This document shows positions 54,561 through 63,218 of a DNA stretch of 64,000 nt, piece after piece. This DNA is from Palsa-504 sp963808315. Its GTDB lineage: Bacteria; Actinomycetota; Actinomycetes; Streptosporangiales; Streptosporangiaceae. How positions within the stretch are numbered: position 1 is the first letter of the stretch; the number at the start of each line of letters is the position of its first letter. Below the pieces are notes generated by a model. That model worked only from the letters and a program-made list of their open reading frames with translations, was not told the origin of the DNA and ran no database searches. A program made the translations under genes and the position numbers. The DNA is taken from the NCBI GenBank assembly GCA_963808315.1, contig CAWEFK010000019.1, positions 94,770-158,769 on the forward strand, given 5' to 3'.

Positions 54561-54924
54561 GACGACATGCTTGAACTCGCCCTGTCCGCGGCATGAGCGG
54601 TAAATCAGTCGAGCCCCGTCGGTGGCTCATCTACGGTGGTAGAGGTTGGCCAACCTGGCGGTAAGGGCAGGCACCGGTTGTCCCCTGAGGGGTTCAAGAA
54701 GGCCAGGAAGTAGACCCGGGCTTGCTGCCAGTCAAAGTCCACAATGCTGCATGATCAATTGTCTCCGCGGCGACGCGCGGTCCGCGGCAGATGCGGATGG
54801 CTTCGAACTGGCTCTTACGTGAATGGGCACCAGCCGGTTTCCGGCGTGGTGCACAGGGAAGCAGGCAACCTGACCGGCACTTGTCGTCTAGCCAGCCGTA
54901 TTGTGCTGGAGGGAGCCATCAACC
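54561..54924. other. gene-free stretch right of IS21
   Basis: About 360 bp; no supported gene. If the broken toxin gene continues here, it would be on the minus strand at 54561-54600 ('GEFKHVVCHEHG' in one frame), but I could not confirm that. The rest has no signal. Confidence 0.35.
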
Positions 54925-55071
54925 ATGGCCATGCCACCAGCGGCACCGCCCTCGGGGCCGCAGTCAGACCCGGATCCAGACCACTTCCCACCACCAGATC
55001 CTGACCCGCAGGCAGATCAGCAGCCGCCGGACCCGAATCCCGATCCGCCTAAGCCGGACAACGGGCAGTAG
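54925..55071 (+). CDS. 48-residue Pro/Asp-rich small protein
   Basis: ATG 54925 (or 54931) to TAG 55069-55071. It is preceded by a good Shine-Dalgarno ('ggaggga', 54908-54914). The protein is almost entirely Pro, Asp and Gln, in a 'PDPDP'-type pattern ('PQSDPDPDHFPPPDPDPQAD'). Reading it as coding is supported by the ribosome binding site and the clean start-stop; its composition is similar to small proteins seen on actinobacterial integrative elements. I do not know its function. No gene lies between it and the Doc gene (55072-55252). Confidence 0.45.
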   Translation: MAMPPAAPPSGPQSDPDPDHFPPPDPDPQADQQPPDPNPDPPKPDNGQ

Positions 55072-55252
55072 CGGGCTCCACCGGCGGGATAACCGCCAGG
55101 TTCCGGTACGGCTCCGGATTTTGTCGCGCCCGAAGTTGATCAAGTACTCGCATGACTGCTTGAGGCGAGCGCATTGAGCATCGTTGACCATCTACGCTGA
55201 TCGCGGCATGTGAGTGAAAATTTGGGTAATCCGGCTGTCGCCGCGGCTGCTT

Positions 55253-55648
55253 CTATGCGTCGTCGCTGACGACGATCAGGCGCAGGCGCTTCTCGATCCC
55301 GGCGGCGTCTAGTTCGCCTGCTGCGACGGACACCGTGAGATCGAATGCTTCATCGTCGGCCATGTCCAGGCGGTAGCCATTTATGCGCAGGAAGACTGCC
55401 GTGACCAGGAGCGCAAGCCGTTTGTTGCCATCGACAAGCGCATGGTTGCCTGCCAGCGAGTGCATCAGCGCGCTGGCCTTCCCGGCGAGCGTGGGGTAAG
55501 CCTCCTGTCCGAACAGTCCGGCCCGAGGGCGGTGACAGGCTGAGTCCAGCAGGCCAAGATCGCGCACCGGGCCCGCACCCAGCGCGCTGACCAGCCCGAG
55601 CAGATCCTCGAGGTCAAGGAACTCGGCAGCCGGGTCCTGGCTGCTCAT
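55253..55648 (-). CDS. doc: Fic/Doc-family toxin (Doc)
   Basis: This 131-residue protein carries the Fic motif 'HSLAGNHALVDGNKRLALLV' with H-x-L-V-D-G-N-K-R. The first part ('FLDLEDLLGLVSALGAGPVR', 'LLDSACHRPRAGLFGQEAYP') is characteristic of death-on-curing toxins, which phosphorylate EF-Tu and stop translation. ATG 55648 overlaps the antitoxin stop (ATGA). The motif HALVDGNKR keeps the catalytic His, Asp and Asn/Lys; the usual Phe is Leu. It should be an active, complete toxin held by the upstream antitoxin. Confidence 0.92.
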   Translation of the reverse strand: MSSQDPAAEFLDLEDLLGLVSALGAGPVRDLGLLDSACHRPRAGLFGQEAYPTLAGKASALMHSLAGNHALVDGNKRLALLVTAVFLRINGYRLDMADDEAFDLTVSVAAGELDAAGIEKRLRLIVVSDDA

Positions 55649-55845
55649 GCCCGGCCGAGCCGGTCGAGTACCTCTCCCCACCGGTCCAGCATTTCGGCGG
55701 TAGCCTCGCGGACGCGAGCAGTATGGGCCACGTCCCGTGCGCTGCGGCGGATGGCCCGGAGCGCGGCCTCGTGCAACGACACCTGCTCCGCCTGTGCCAG
55801 CGCCCTCAGAAGGGCGGCGTCTTCCTCATCCAGCCGCAAATTCAT
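55645..55845 (-). CDS. Phd-like/ribbon-helix-helix antitoxin of Doc
   Basis: This 66-residue protein begins 'MNLRLDEEDAALLRALAQAE' and 'VSLHEAALRAIRRSA', a ribbon-helix-helix type DNA-binding N-terminus of the kind that precedes Doc in actinobacteria. The helical tail ('EMLDRWGEVLDRLGRA') would bind Doc. The start is ATG 55845, chosen because the upstream frame to 55974 crosses the palindromic operator. It ends in an ATGA overlap with doc. Confidence 0.85.
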   Translation of the reverse strand: MNLRLDEEDAALLRALAQAEQVSLHEAALRAIRRSARDVAHTARVREATAEMLDRWGEVLDRLGRA

Positions 55846-55858
55846 CGCCACCACACGA

Positions 55859-55877
55859 TGGTACCACTTTGGTACCA
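55859..55877. promoter_or_regulatory. 19-bp palindromic operator upstream of phd-doc
   Basis: 'TGGTACCACTTTGGTACCA' is nearly a perfect palindrome with two 'TGGTACCA' halves and lies 13 bp before the antitoxin ATG. Its position fits autorepression by the antitoxin alone or with Doc. Confidence 0.72.
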
Positions 55878-56208
55878 CCGGTCGGCTAGCCAGAGCCCGG
55901 TCACTGCCCAGCGGACTCCTTGCAGCCTCCACACCCTCGACCAGACACGCACTACTTTCGGCAGATCCGGACATTGACCGAGCCGGCGGCCATGCCGGTA
56001 TTCGCTTGGCTCATCCAGTTCGGCGTGGCATCAGGCACTCGCCACGCTGATCGGGTGGCGGTCCAGGGTGGCCTTTCCTCGGGCTTTGGCATGTGGACGG
56101 ATCGTGACGGGGTCGCCTCTGCTTAGATCTAGGCGGGATTGTAGACGGCGGCCACCGAGTCAGCTCAGTCTTCTCGTGCGGGGGCAGAGGCTGTCGCGCG
56201 GGTTGCTG

Positions 56209-56553
56209 TCATGCGGCGGTGGCGGTGTCGCTGACGGGTAGCCGGACGGTCCTGTCGCCGAAATCGGCCACGAGATCCAGCCGGCCTCCGAGTGCCTCGA
56301 CGTAGCGGGCCATGACCTCAAAGGAGGTGACCTCGCCGTGCTCGATTTGGGATACCCGGGCGACGCTCACCCCCATGGCGGCGGCGATTTGCTTCTGGCC
56401 CAGGCTGAGCTGCTTGCGGGTCTCGGCGAGCTGGTGCCCGCGCGCCTGGGCAAGCAAGCGGCGTGCGCCCGCTTCGATCTCCTCGGGGGAGACTCCAGCG
56501 GCATGCAGCTCGCGCTCTAGGTCTTCCCAGTCCAGGGGGATGCGCTTAGGCAT
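56209..56553 (-). CDS. HigA-like XRE antitoxin
   Basis: This 114-residue protein has an XRE helix-turn-helix ('LSLGQKQIAAAMGVSVARVS', 'QIEHGEVTSFEVMARYVEAL'), preceded by a helical region ('EEIEAGARRLLAQARGHQLA'), and ends in a strand ('LDLVADFGDRTVRLPV'). It follows the RelE/HigB toxin by 6 bp on the same strand. It should repress the operon and neutralise the toxin. 55878-56208 holds no gene that I can support. Confidence 0.88.
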   Translation of the reverse strand: MPKRIPLDWEDLERELHAAGVSPEEIEAGARRLLAQARGHQLAETRKQLSLGQKQIAAAMGVSVARVSQIEHGEVTSFEVMARYVEALGGRLDLVADFGDRTVRLPVSDTATAA

Positions 56554-56559
56554 GACGCG

Positions 56560-56921
56560 CTACTCCTCTGCTTCGGTAGTGTATTCCTGGTACAACTGCT
56601 CGGCGATCGGGATGTTCTCCTTGTACCACCGCTGCCAGTTCCCGGCCTTGTCGCCGCCGAGGAGCAGCAATGCCGAGCGGGTGGGGTCGAACGCGAAGAG
56701 GACCCTGATCTCGGACCGGGCCGCGGAGCCGGGTCGCAGCTCCTTGAGGTGATGGAGCCTGCTGCCCGTGATCCGGTCCACCAGCGGCCGGCCGAGCGCG
56801 GGTCCTTCCTCCGCAGTGCCGCGACTGCCTGGGCGACCTGGGTTGCGGAAGGCAGGTCGTTCTTGATCAGCGCGGTGAACCACGCGGCGTAGTCTTCGGT
56901 GACCTTGACGCTCCATGCCAC
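56560..56921 (-). pseudogene. HigB/RelE-type toxin (Gp49-like), frameshifted
   Basis: GTG 56921 starts 'AWSVKVTEDYAAWFTALIKN' and 'ATQVAQAVAALR'. One missing base near 56812 shifts the frame; the next frame reads 'GPALGRPLVDRITGSRLHHL', 'KELRPGSAARSEIRVLFAFD' and 'GDKAGNWQRWYKENIPIAEQ', the heart of a HigB mRNA interferase. The two halves join exactly across the shift. It is inactive if the indel is real. Together with the next gene it is a higBA operon. Confidence 0.82.
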
Positions 56922-57271
56922 ACGGTCGCCTCTCTGCTTAAGGCTGGGCTTAACTCAAGGGATGCCTTAACTCTAGGTCCACTCGAGGCTTACGGCAACC
57001 GGAGCACGTCCTGATCTTCAGCAGCCGCGTCCGCATGGGCGTGCTGTCGCAAGCGGTTCGGCTCAATCGGAGAAGTCGCCGGCTGGACTCACGGGGTCAG
57101 TGTCAGACTATGAGCATTCCAACATTAGCGTTGCTAACGAGATTTCGGGGAGCCAAACGGGGAGCCAACAGCCCCCGGCATCAGGCCACTTGAGGCCACG
57201 TCCAGCCGTTCTCGCTGCGGCGGAACGGCACGTCAGGCCGCATCTGCCGCCGTCCGGCGACGTCACGGGAG
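56922..57271. other. higBA upstream region with direct and inverted repeats
   Basis: No gene. 'TTAAGGC' (56938-56944) and 'GCCTTAA' (56964-56970) form an inverted pair, and 'cttaactc' is a direct repeat (56949 and 56966). Both lie in the likely higBA promoter. Copy 2 of the 'gagccaaacggggagcc' repeat is at 57150-57169. Confidence 0.5.
57150..57169 (+). repeat. 'gagccaaacggggagcc' repeat, copy 2
   Basis: It is identical to copy 1 (39994-40013) over 20 bp and lies ~100 bp before attR. It may be an arm-type integrase site. Confidence 0.7.
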
Positions 57272-57317
<46 letters not shown>

Positions 57318-57853
57318 AAAGTGCAAAGCTAGATCTAAATATTCGAAATCATCGTCTGCTGACGAGGTATTGCTCGCAGGCAGTCACTCCCATCTGAGAT
57401 GCTGCCGGGCGGATGCGCGCTCACCAGGGTGAATCGTGGCTCTGGATAAGGGCCGTCCATGGGGGAGCCAAACGGGGAGCCTACGGCACCTGTTGATCCG
57501 ATGTGTCGCGGCTGCCCTCCTACGCCGGTCGGGACCTGACCGATGCAGGGCGGAGGAACGAGAACCTCGCTTCGCCGTGAAGAACGCGCCCGGTTGCGTT
57601 CTGTGATGAGCGGACTCGGCTTATCGGGTCCAAGCAATTGCATAACGCCGAATCGGAATGTCCACTGTTTGGTAGTCATTTGTCGGCGGAGACGCGCAGA
57701 TCCACCTGTTATGGCAGCCCGATTAGGTCGTCGTGCTGGCGCCCCGCTTAGGACTGATATTCCGGGCAGTGCGCGCCGACCGGAGTGGTGACCTCGCGCC
57801 AGTGCGGCTTGTCGTGTCGATACCGAGGTTGGTGCGGTCGTGGCCGGCACTAA
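57318..57853. other. gene-free stretch right of attR
   Basis: About 530 bp with no supported gene. It contains the diverged continuation of the att repeat (to ~57430) and copy 3 of the short repeat at 57465-57484. Confidence 0.45.
57465..57484 (+). repeat. 'gagccaaacggggagcc' repeat, copy 3
   Basis: It matches copy 1 over the first 17 bp and is followed by 'tacggcacctgttga', matching the flank of copy 1 ('aacggcatccgttga'). So copies 1 and 3 are at equal positions in the duplicated island-end repeat. Confidence 0.75.
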
Positions 57854-58729
57854 TCAGCCGCCGAAGACGAGCCGCAGGGCCGGGTCCGGGTTCAGCGCCG
57901 TTGAGAGGTTGGCAGCGCCGACGACAAGGACAATGGCTGTGAGCAGGGCGAATGCGGTGGCGAGCAGTCGCAGCAGGGGCTTGGCGCGCGGAACTGCTCG
58001 GCCAGCCATGGGGGCCCTGCGCCACATCAGCATGCTCAGTCCGATCAGGACCACGGCGAGTAGGGCGGCCTGCGCTGCCAGCACCGCGTGGTAGCGCTGG
58101 AAGTCGTCGATGATCGCGCCCAGCGTCGCGGGTGTACGGGGCAGAGCATGGTGCTCGGCGAGGTCGTGTTGAATCTGGCCCGCCGACTCGGTGAGCGCGG
58201 GGTCGCCGTGGCCGACGGGCAGCAGCGAGACGAGCGAGGAGAACGGGGCGAGCGCTCCTTGGATGGTGGCCGTGACCACCAGCACCGAGCCGAACGCCAG
58301 CGCCGTCACGGCGCTACCTGACACCACAGCAGCCGTTGTGGTTGCCGGGCGCAGGCGCTCGGCCCGCAGCAGCGAGCGCCACAGGATGTGCGCGAGCCAG
58401 CACAACGCGATCGTCAAGGCCACCGCGAACCCTGCTTTGGCCAAGTGGTAGCGGCGCCAATAGGCGACAAGATCGGCGAGCGCCGGCGGGTAGCTGCGCT
58501 GCCCGGACTGCCAGTACGCGGTGAACGCCTGGCTCGTCGCAGCGCTCAGACTGTGCTCGTGTGTCGGGCCGGCGCCGGTCAGCGCCCTGGGCGCGAGAAC
58601 GAACCCAGCTGCGAGCAGCACGATCAGAATGGCGAGGAACAGCGCCACGGCGCGATCGCGGCCGCTCAGCAGCCGCCCTGCCGGTGCCGCAGGCTGTGCC
58701 GGTGGTCGGCTGTGGTGCATGAATGACAT
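57854..58729 (-). CDS. multi-pass membrane protein divergent from a two-component system
   Basis: This 291-residue protein has about five or six membrane helices: residues ~28-52, 100-120, 135-160, 210-230 and 250-275. A large extracytoplasmic loop lies at ~55-100 and another, His-rich, at ~165-205 ('PVGHGDPALTESAG'). No catalytic motif is visible. It is divergent from the histidine kinase gene with only ~170 bp between starts. A membrane protein next to a NarL-type sensor is often its target or partner, but that is inference. Function unknown. Confidence 0.65.
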   Translation of the reverse strand: MSFMHHSRPPAQPAAPAGRLLSGRDRAVALFLAILIVLLAAGFVLAPRALTGAGPTHEHSLSAATSQAFTAYWQSGQRSYPPALADLVAYWRRYHLAKAGFAVALTIALCWLAHILWRSLLRAERLRPATTTAAVVSGSAVTALAFGSVLVVTATIQGALAPFSSLVSLLPVGHGDPALTESAGQIQHDLAEHHALPRTPATLGAIIDDFQRYHAVLAAQAALLAVVLIGLSMLMWRRAPMAGRAVPRAKPLLRLLATAFALLTAIVLVVGAANLSTALNPDPALRLVFGG

Positions 58730-58897
58730 CTCGTCTCTCTCGGTAGGCGGCGGCCCGGCGGTGTCGTGACGCCGGTGCTGTCAGGTGTGCCCTCCGATCC
58801 TCGGCGGCCGGCGGCACCCGGTCACCGGCCGGGCGGACGGTCTTGGCGCGCCGCGTTCTCCTCCTCAAGGAGGAGGCGGCGTCACTATGGGGCGGTC

Positions 58898-60202
58898 ATG
58901 CTGGAGGGCATGACAGGACCGGAGCAGCCGGGCGCGCTGCAGCGCTGGCGGGCGTGGTGGCTGTCGGAGCCGGCGCCAGGCACGGCGAATCCGCTGACCG
59001 CACGCTGGGCGGCGATCTTCAGGCGAGTGACGCGCAGCCGCGCGATGGCCATAGTGGCGCCGGTGTTGCCCGCACTGTTCGTCGCGGCAGTCGCCGCAGC
59101 CCAACTGGCACACCGCAGCGGTTCGGCGCGGGCGCCTCTGGCGGCCGCGATCGTGTTCAGCGTCCTGCTGGCCGTTCCGCTGGTCTGGCGCCGGCGCTAC
59201 CCGGCCGCGACATTCGGGTTCCTGGCCGCGATCGCGCTGATCCAATGGATCACCGGCACCCGGCTGATGGCCGACGTCGCGCTGCTCATCGCGCTGTACG
59301 CGATGTTCGAACACTCACCGGCGCGGATCAACTGGCTGGCCGCGCTGGCGCTGGGACTCGGCGCGGTGCTCGCCGTCCTTCGATGGGAGCGGTCCGGCTA
59401 CCGTCTGCAGACGCTCTTGCTGCTGACCGGGACCGCGGCAGCCGCTCTTTCCGCGGGGATCGCCGTGCGCAACCGACGCACGGCCCTGGCCGCCGCGACC
59501 GAGCGCGGCGAGCGCCGAGAACGCGAACGCCACCAGCAGGCGCTGCTCGATCTCGCGGCCGAACGGGCCCGGATCGCCCGCGAGATGCATGACATCGTCG
59601 CCCACAGCCTCTCGGTCATGGTGCGGCTGTCCGACGCGGCAGCAGCGAAACTGCCCGTCGATCCCGGCCGGTCGTCCTCGGCGATGGCGCAGGTCTCGGT
59701 AACCGGCCGGGAGGCACTCCAGGACATGCGACGGCTGCTCGGAGTGTTGCGTACCGAAAGCGACGGCACGGCCCTGCGTCCCCAGCCCGGCCTCGCAGAC
59801 CTCGACACGCTGTTTCAGCAGATCCGCGCTACCGGCCTCGATGTCGTGCCGGAAGTGACCGGCGTGCCCTGCGGGCTCGGGCCCGGCGTCGAGCTGGTCG
59901 TGTACCGGACCGTCCAGGAGGCTCTGACCAACGTTCTCAAACACGCCCGTCACCCGACCCGCGTACGAGTTGCGCTGATGTACGGCTCCGAGCAAACAGT
60001 GATCGAGGTCGAGGACGACGGCGCCGGACTGCCCGCGGAATCGGATAAGCACGCCGGTGACCGGCACGGCCTCACCGGGATGGCGGAGCGAGTTGCCGCC
60101 TACGGCGGACGGCTGCACGCCTGCCCCGTCCCCGGCCGAGGATGGCGCCTGCGCGCGACTGTCCCGACCCCGAAAGACCCGCCCCCGGGCGAGCAGCAAT
60201 GA
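58898..60202 (+). CDS. NarL-type sensor histidine kinase
   Basis: This 434-residue protein has 5-6 membrane helices in residues ~50-200, then a dimerisation domain with the phospho-acceptor His in 'RIAREMHDIVAHSLSVMVRL' near residue 228, and an HATPase_c domain: N box 'VQEALTNVLKHARHPT', G1 'VEVEDDGAGLP' and G2 'GDRHGLTGMAERV'. It phosphorylates the response regulator encoded just downstream (ATGA overlap). The signal is unknown. Start: ATG 58898; an alternative ATG is at 58910. The longer frame to 58766 is an Arg-rich leader. Confidence 0.9.
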   Translation: MLEGMTGPEQPGALQRWRAWWLSEPAPGTANPLTARWAAIFRRVTRSRAMAIVAPVLPALFVAAVAAAQLAHRSGSARAPLAAAIVFSVLLAVPLVWRRRYPAATFGFLAAIALIQWITGTRLMADVALLIALYAMFEHSPARINWLAALALGLGAVLAVLRWERSGYRLQTLLLLTGTAAAALSAGIAVRNRRTALAAATERGERRERERHQQALLDLAAERARIAREMHDIVAHSLSVMVRLSDAAAAKLPVDPGRSSSAMAQVSVTGREALQDMRRLLGVLRTESDGTALRPQPGLADLDTLFQQIRATGLDVVPEVTGVPCGLGPGVELVVYRTVQEALTNVLKHARHPTRVRVALMYGSEQTVIEVEDDGAGLPAESDKHAGDRHGLTGMAERVAAYGGRLHACPVPGRGWRLRATVPTPKDPPPGEQQ

Positions 60203-60933
60203 CCATACGGGTCGCGATTGCGGACGACCAGGACCTGGTGCGGACCGGATTCCGGATGATCCTGGAGGACCTGCCTGATCTCGAGATCGTCGGCGAGGCA
60301 TCCGATGGGGCGCAGGCGGTCCGGCTCGCCGAAAGCTACCGGCCCGACGTGACGCTGATGGACGTGCGGATGCCCACGATGGACGGGGTTGAAGCCACCC
60401 GGCGTATCGTCAGCCGCGACCCATCCGCCCGGGTCCTCATTCTGACAACCTTCGATCTTGACGAGTACGCCTTCGCCGGGTTGCGCGCCGGCGCCAGCGG
60501 CTTCCTGCTCAAAGACGTCCCCGTCGATGAACTCGCCAACGCGATCCGCGTCATCGCCGCCGGAGACGCCGTCGTGGCGCCGCGGGTGACCCGGCTACTC
60601 CTCGACACCTACGCCCACCAGTTCCCCGCCCTTGGCGACGGTAGCCCCCGCGCCACGCCGCCTGGGCTGGACCGCCTCACCCTGCGTGAACGCGAAGTAC
60701 TGCTCCTTGTCGCTGGCGGACTGTCGAACGCTGAGATCGCCACCAAACTCACAGTCTCCGAGACCACCGCCAAATCACACGTCGCCAGCATCCTGACCAA
60801 ACTCAACCTCCCCAACCGCGTGCACACCGTCATCTACGCCTACGAGAACGGACTCATCACAAACCGAAGAGAGAACGCCGGGCCTGTCTCGCAACGGACT
60901 TCCCGGCGGCAGATCGGCGGCCCTTACTCGTAG
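60199..60933 (+). CDS. NarL/LuxR-family response regulator
   Basis: This 244-residue protein has a receiver domain (1-120: 'RVAIADDQDLVRTGFRMILE' with the acidic pair, phospho-acceptor Asp in 'DVTLMDVRMPTMDGVEATRR', Thr in 'VLILTTFDLDEYAFAGL', Lys in 'GFLLKDVPVDELANAI') and a LuxR HTH near 160-220 ('LTLREREVLLLVAGGLSNAE', 'KLTVSETTAKSHVASILTKL'). It is activated by the kinase encoded upstream. Its C-terminal tail after residue ~225 is longer than typical and polar. ATG 60199 overlaps the kinase stop. Confidence 0.93.
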   Translation: MTIRVAIADDQDLVRTGFRMILEDLPDLEIVGEASDGAQAVRLAESYRPDVTLMDVRMPTMDGVEATRRIVSRDPSARVLILTTFDLDEYAFAGLRAGASGFLLKDVPVDELANAIRVIAAGDAVVAPRVTRLLLDTYAHQFPALGDGSPRATPPGLDRLTLREREVLLLVAGGLSNAEIATKLTVSETTAKSHVASILTKLNLPNRVHTVIYAYENGLITNRRENAGPVSQRTSRRQIGGPYS

Positions 60934-60976
60934 CATCCTTGGGGTGCTTGCGCCGCTGCTAAGACGATGGAACGCG

Positions 60977-61434
60977 ATGCCTGCCCGATTCCAGCTCGTC
61001 ATCGACTGCAAGGACCCCGAGTTGCTTGCCCGCTTCTGGGCGGCGGCCCTGGGATACGTGCTCGAACCGCCCCCGAAGGGTTCGCCACCTGGGACGACTG
61101 GCGGCGCGACATCGGGCTTCCCGACAGTGAGCTGGGAACCGGCGCGGACAGTATCGTCGATACCCGCGGTGACGGCCCCCGTATCTGGTTTCATGCGGAG
61201 CCGGAGGACAAGGTGGTCAAGAACCGCCTCCACTTCGACGTCCACGCCAGCGGCGGCAACAGCACGACCGACCGTTCGGTCCCGCTCGCCACCCGCGCGC
61301 AGCGAGTCGATGCCGAGGCCAGGCGACTGGCCGATCTCGGGGCCACATGCACCGGAGCCCCGAGCGCCGAGGGCCTCGATCACTACACGGTGGGGATGAA
61401 GGACCCTGAGGGCAACGAGTTCGACATCAACTGA
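60977..61434 (+). pseudogene. VOC family (glyoxalase-like) protein, frameshifted
   Basis: ATG 60977 begins 'MPARFQLVIDCKDPELLARF' and 'WAAALGYVLEPPP'. One extra C in the run 'cgccccc' near 61072 shifts the frame; the other frame then gives 'EGFATWDDWRRDIGLPDSEL', 'IWFHAEPEDKVVKNRLHFDV' and 'GMKDPEGNEFDI', the end of the glyoxalase/VOC domain. Reading across it gives a normal ~152-residue protein. It may be an assembly error in a C run. Substrate unknown. Confidence 0.8.
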
Positions 61435-61542
61435 TGCCTCGCCGGCTGCCGCCATGAGCGTGGCCCGGCTCGACAGCGGTAAACCTTATGACTGGCGCGC
61501 GGATTGACCAAATCTGTGCTGTTAGCACTGCAACCCAGCGAA

Positions 61543-62700
61543 CTAACGATCTTCAATTGTGGAAGTTACTGGAGGGGCGTGAGGTCGAGTCTGGGCTTGG
61601 CGAGGAAGCCCTCCAGGAGGCCGGGCTGGTACTGCATCCGCCGCAGCCGGGTCTTGACCAGCACGGTCAGCTGGTCGATGTCCTGCTTGACCAGGTTGGC
61701 CAGCGACCGTTTCAGGACCGACCAGACCGGCTCGACCGGATTCAGTTCCGGCGCGTAAGCCGGGAGCTGGAAGACTGTCAGCCAGTCCCGGGCGGCGATC
61801 AGCTCACGCATCGTCCGGCTGACATGGGTGTTCAGCCCGTCCCAGACCACGACGACCGGGCCGCCCAGCTGCTGGTGCGCGGCGTCGAGGAGGCGGGCGT
61901 AGTCCTGTTCGGTGAACCCCTTGCGCTTATCGCCCCGCCGGGCGCGGTGGGTGCGGTAGATCAGCCGCGGCCGCTGCCCGGGCCGGACCGCGATCAGCGC
62001 GGCCAGCGACACCCGCGTGTCATGGCCGCCAGTCACCTTCACCACGGGGGTGCAGCCGCGCCTTCCCCAGGTGCGTCCCTTCGGCGGCCTCAGCCCCTGG
62101 CCTGACTCGTCTTCCCAGCAGAGCCAGGCGCCCAGGTCCGCCGCCGTGCTTTTATGACCGGCCAGGTGTCCTCCCGCCACCTGGCGATCTTCTCCTCATC
62201 CCGCTCCGCCGCCCGCCGGGCCGGGACCTGGACCGTCCAGCCGATCCGGTGCAGCAGCACGGCTGTCCCGGCCAGCGTGTACTCCACCCCGAACCGCTGC
62301 CACGCCTGCTCGGTGATCCTCGCCAGGGTCCAGCACTGGTCCAGGTAGCCCGCGGCCGCCGGGCCGGTATCCAGCACCGCCTCCAGCTCGGCGACCTGCG
62401 CCTCGGTGAGCTTGCACTTCGCCCCGGCCGCACCCTTGGAGGCCAGCGCCTCCCGGCCGCCCGCGGTCAGCGCCCGCCGCCACCGGTTCACGCTCATCCG
62501 CGAGACCCGGAACCGCTTCGCGACCTCCTGATCGCCGGCCCCGGCCTCGATCATCTCCGCGGCGGCCAGCCGCACCTTCTCCCGGCGGGCCCGCTCCGCC
62601 GCGTCCAGGCCGCCGCCATCGGCATACCTCATGCTTCCGGCATAGCTCACCAGCCGCCGGTTGACCAGACCTAGTAACCCCGGCTATTGAAGATCGTTAG
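61543..62700 (-). mobile_element. IS630-family insertion sequence
   Basis: A perfect 15-bp inverted repeat including the target TA: 61543-61557 ('ctaacgatcttcaat') and its exact reverse complement at 62686-62700. The TA bases (61544-61545 and 62698-62699) are the target duplication typical of IS630/Tc1-mariner. The transposase frame fills the interior. Confidence 0.9.
61566..62650 (-). CDS. IS630 family transposase, two overlapping frames
   Basis: Frame 1 (62650 to ~62160) has the HTH 'KRFRVSRMSVNRWRRALTAG' and 'AAGYLDQCWTLARITEQAW'. Frame 2 (to 61566) has the DDE core: D in 'LCWEDESGQGLRPPKGRTWG', D in 'VVVVWDGLNTHVSRTMREL' and E in 'LPAYAPELNPVEPVWSVLKR'. The switch is at an A run (near 62152) where frame 1 reads 'VIKARRRTWAP' and frame 2 reads 'KSTAADLGAWL', a -1 move. 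IS630 transposases can use programmed frameshifting at A runs; this run of four A is short, so it could also be an indel. Confidence 0.85.
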
Positions 62701-63218
62701 GGCTGGCGTACAGAACGGCGGTTCCGGTGCCACTCGAAGTCGGGTGCTCTGCTACGGATTGTCACGTTCCCTGAAGGACCGGGGTAGACGACATATTCGC
62801 GATCGGGATGCCTGACTCCGCGGTTACCTATATGCCGGCGCTGCGCTTGCAGCAAGTTCTGGCGGAGGTCGGCCGGCAGGTCGACGACAGAGATGGTGAC
62901 GCCGAGATCCTGGAATGCCCGAGCTGCCCACGATCGGGCACCGGGCAGGAAGGGCGCAGCGGCCAGAGGATCGCTCAGGCACAAGATCAGCCGCGGCTTG
63001 GGGTACATCGTGGTGGAGATCCAGGTCAGCTTGAAGGCATCGGCCAGCACCTTATGGCGCTGCGCTGACTTGGGCGGTCCCTGGTGCGCCCAGCACTCCA
63101 CCAGGATGGACCGGTCCGCATCAGCGCCGTCGACCTCGACCCGCTCACCAGACGGCACAGCGAGCCTGGCGGGGTTCAGTTTGCGGCCTAGCTGCCGGCT
63201 GAGCAAGTCCAGCATCAC
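62697..63218 (-). CDS. uncharacterised, possibly nuclease-like protein paired with an HTH protein
   Basis: This 173-residue protein starts at GTG 63218 ('MMLDLLSRQLGRKLNPARLA'), overlapping the upstream gene's stop (GTGA). The middle 'RVEVDGADADRSILVECWAH' and 'QGPPKSAQRHKVLADAFKLT' has a D...E-x-W...K spacing reminiscent of PD-(D/E)xK nucleases, but I do not claim it. The end is basic ('RSRAPDFEWHRNRRSVRQP'). Its stop codon was hit by the IS630 insertion (TAG became TAA), leaving the protein intact. No close family is recognised. It is probably coupled with the HTH gene at 63215. Confidence 0.6.
   Translation of the reverse strand: MMLDLLSRQLGRKLNPARLAVPSGERVEVDGADADRSILVECWAHQGPPKSAQRHKVLADAFKLTWISTTMYPKPRLILCLSDPLAAAPFLPGARSWAARAFQDLGVTISVVDLPADLRQNLLQAQRRHIGNRGVRHPDREYVVYPGPSGNVTIRSRAPDFEWHRNRRSVRQP

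Noticed and set aside
62090..62180. Two separate IS630 genes
   Set aside because: The HTH and DDE halves belong to one transposase. The frames overlap at the A run and the domain order continues across it.
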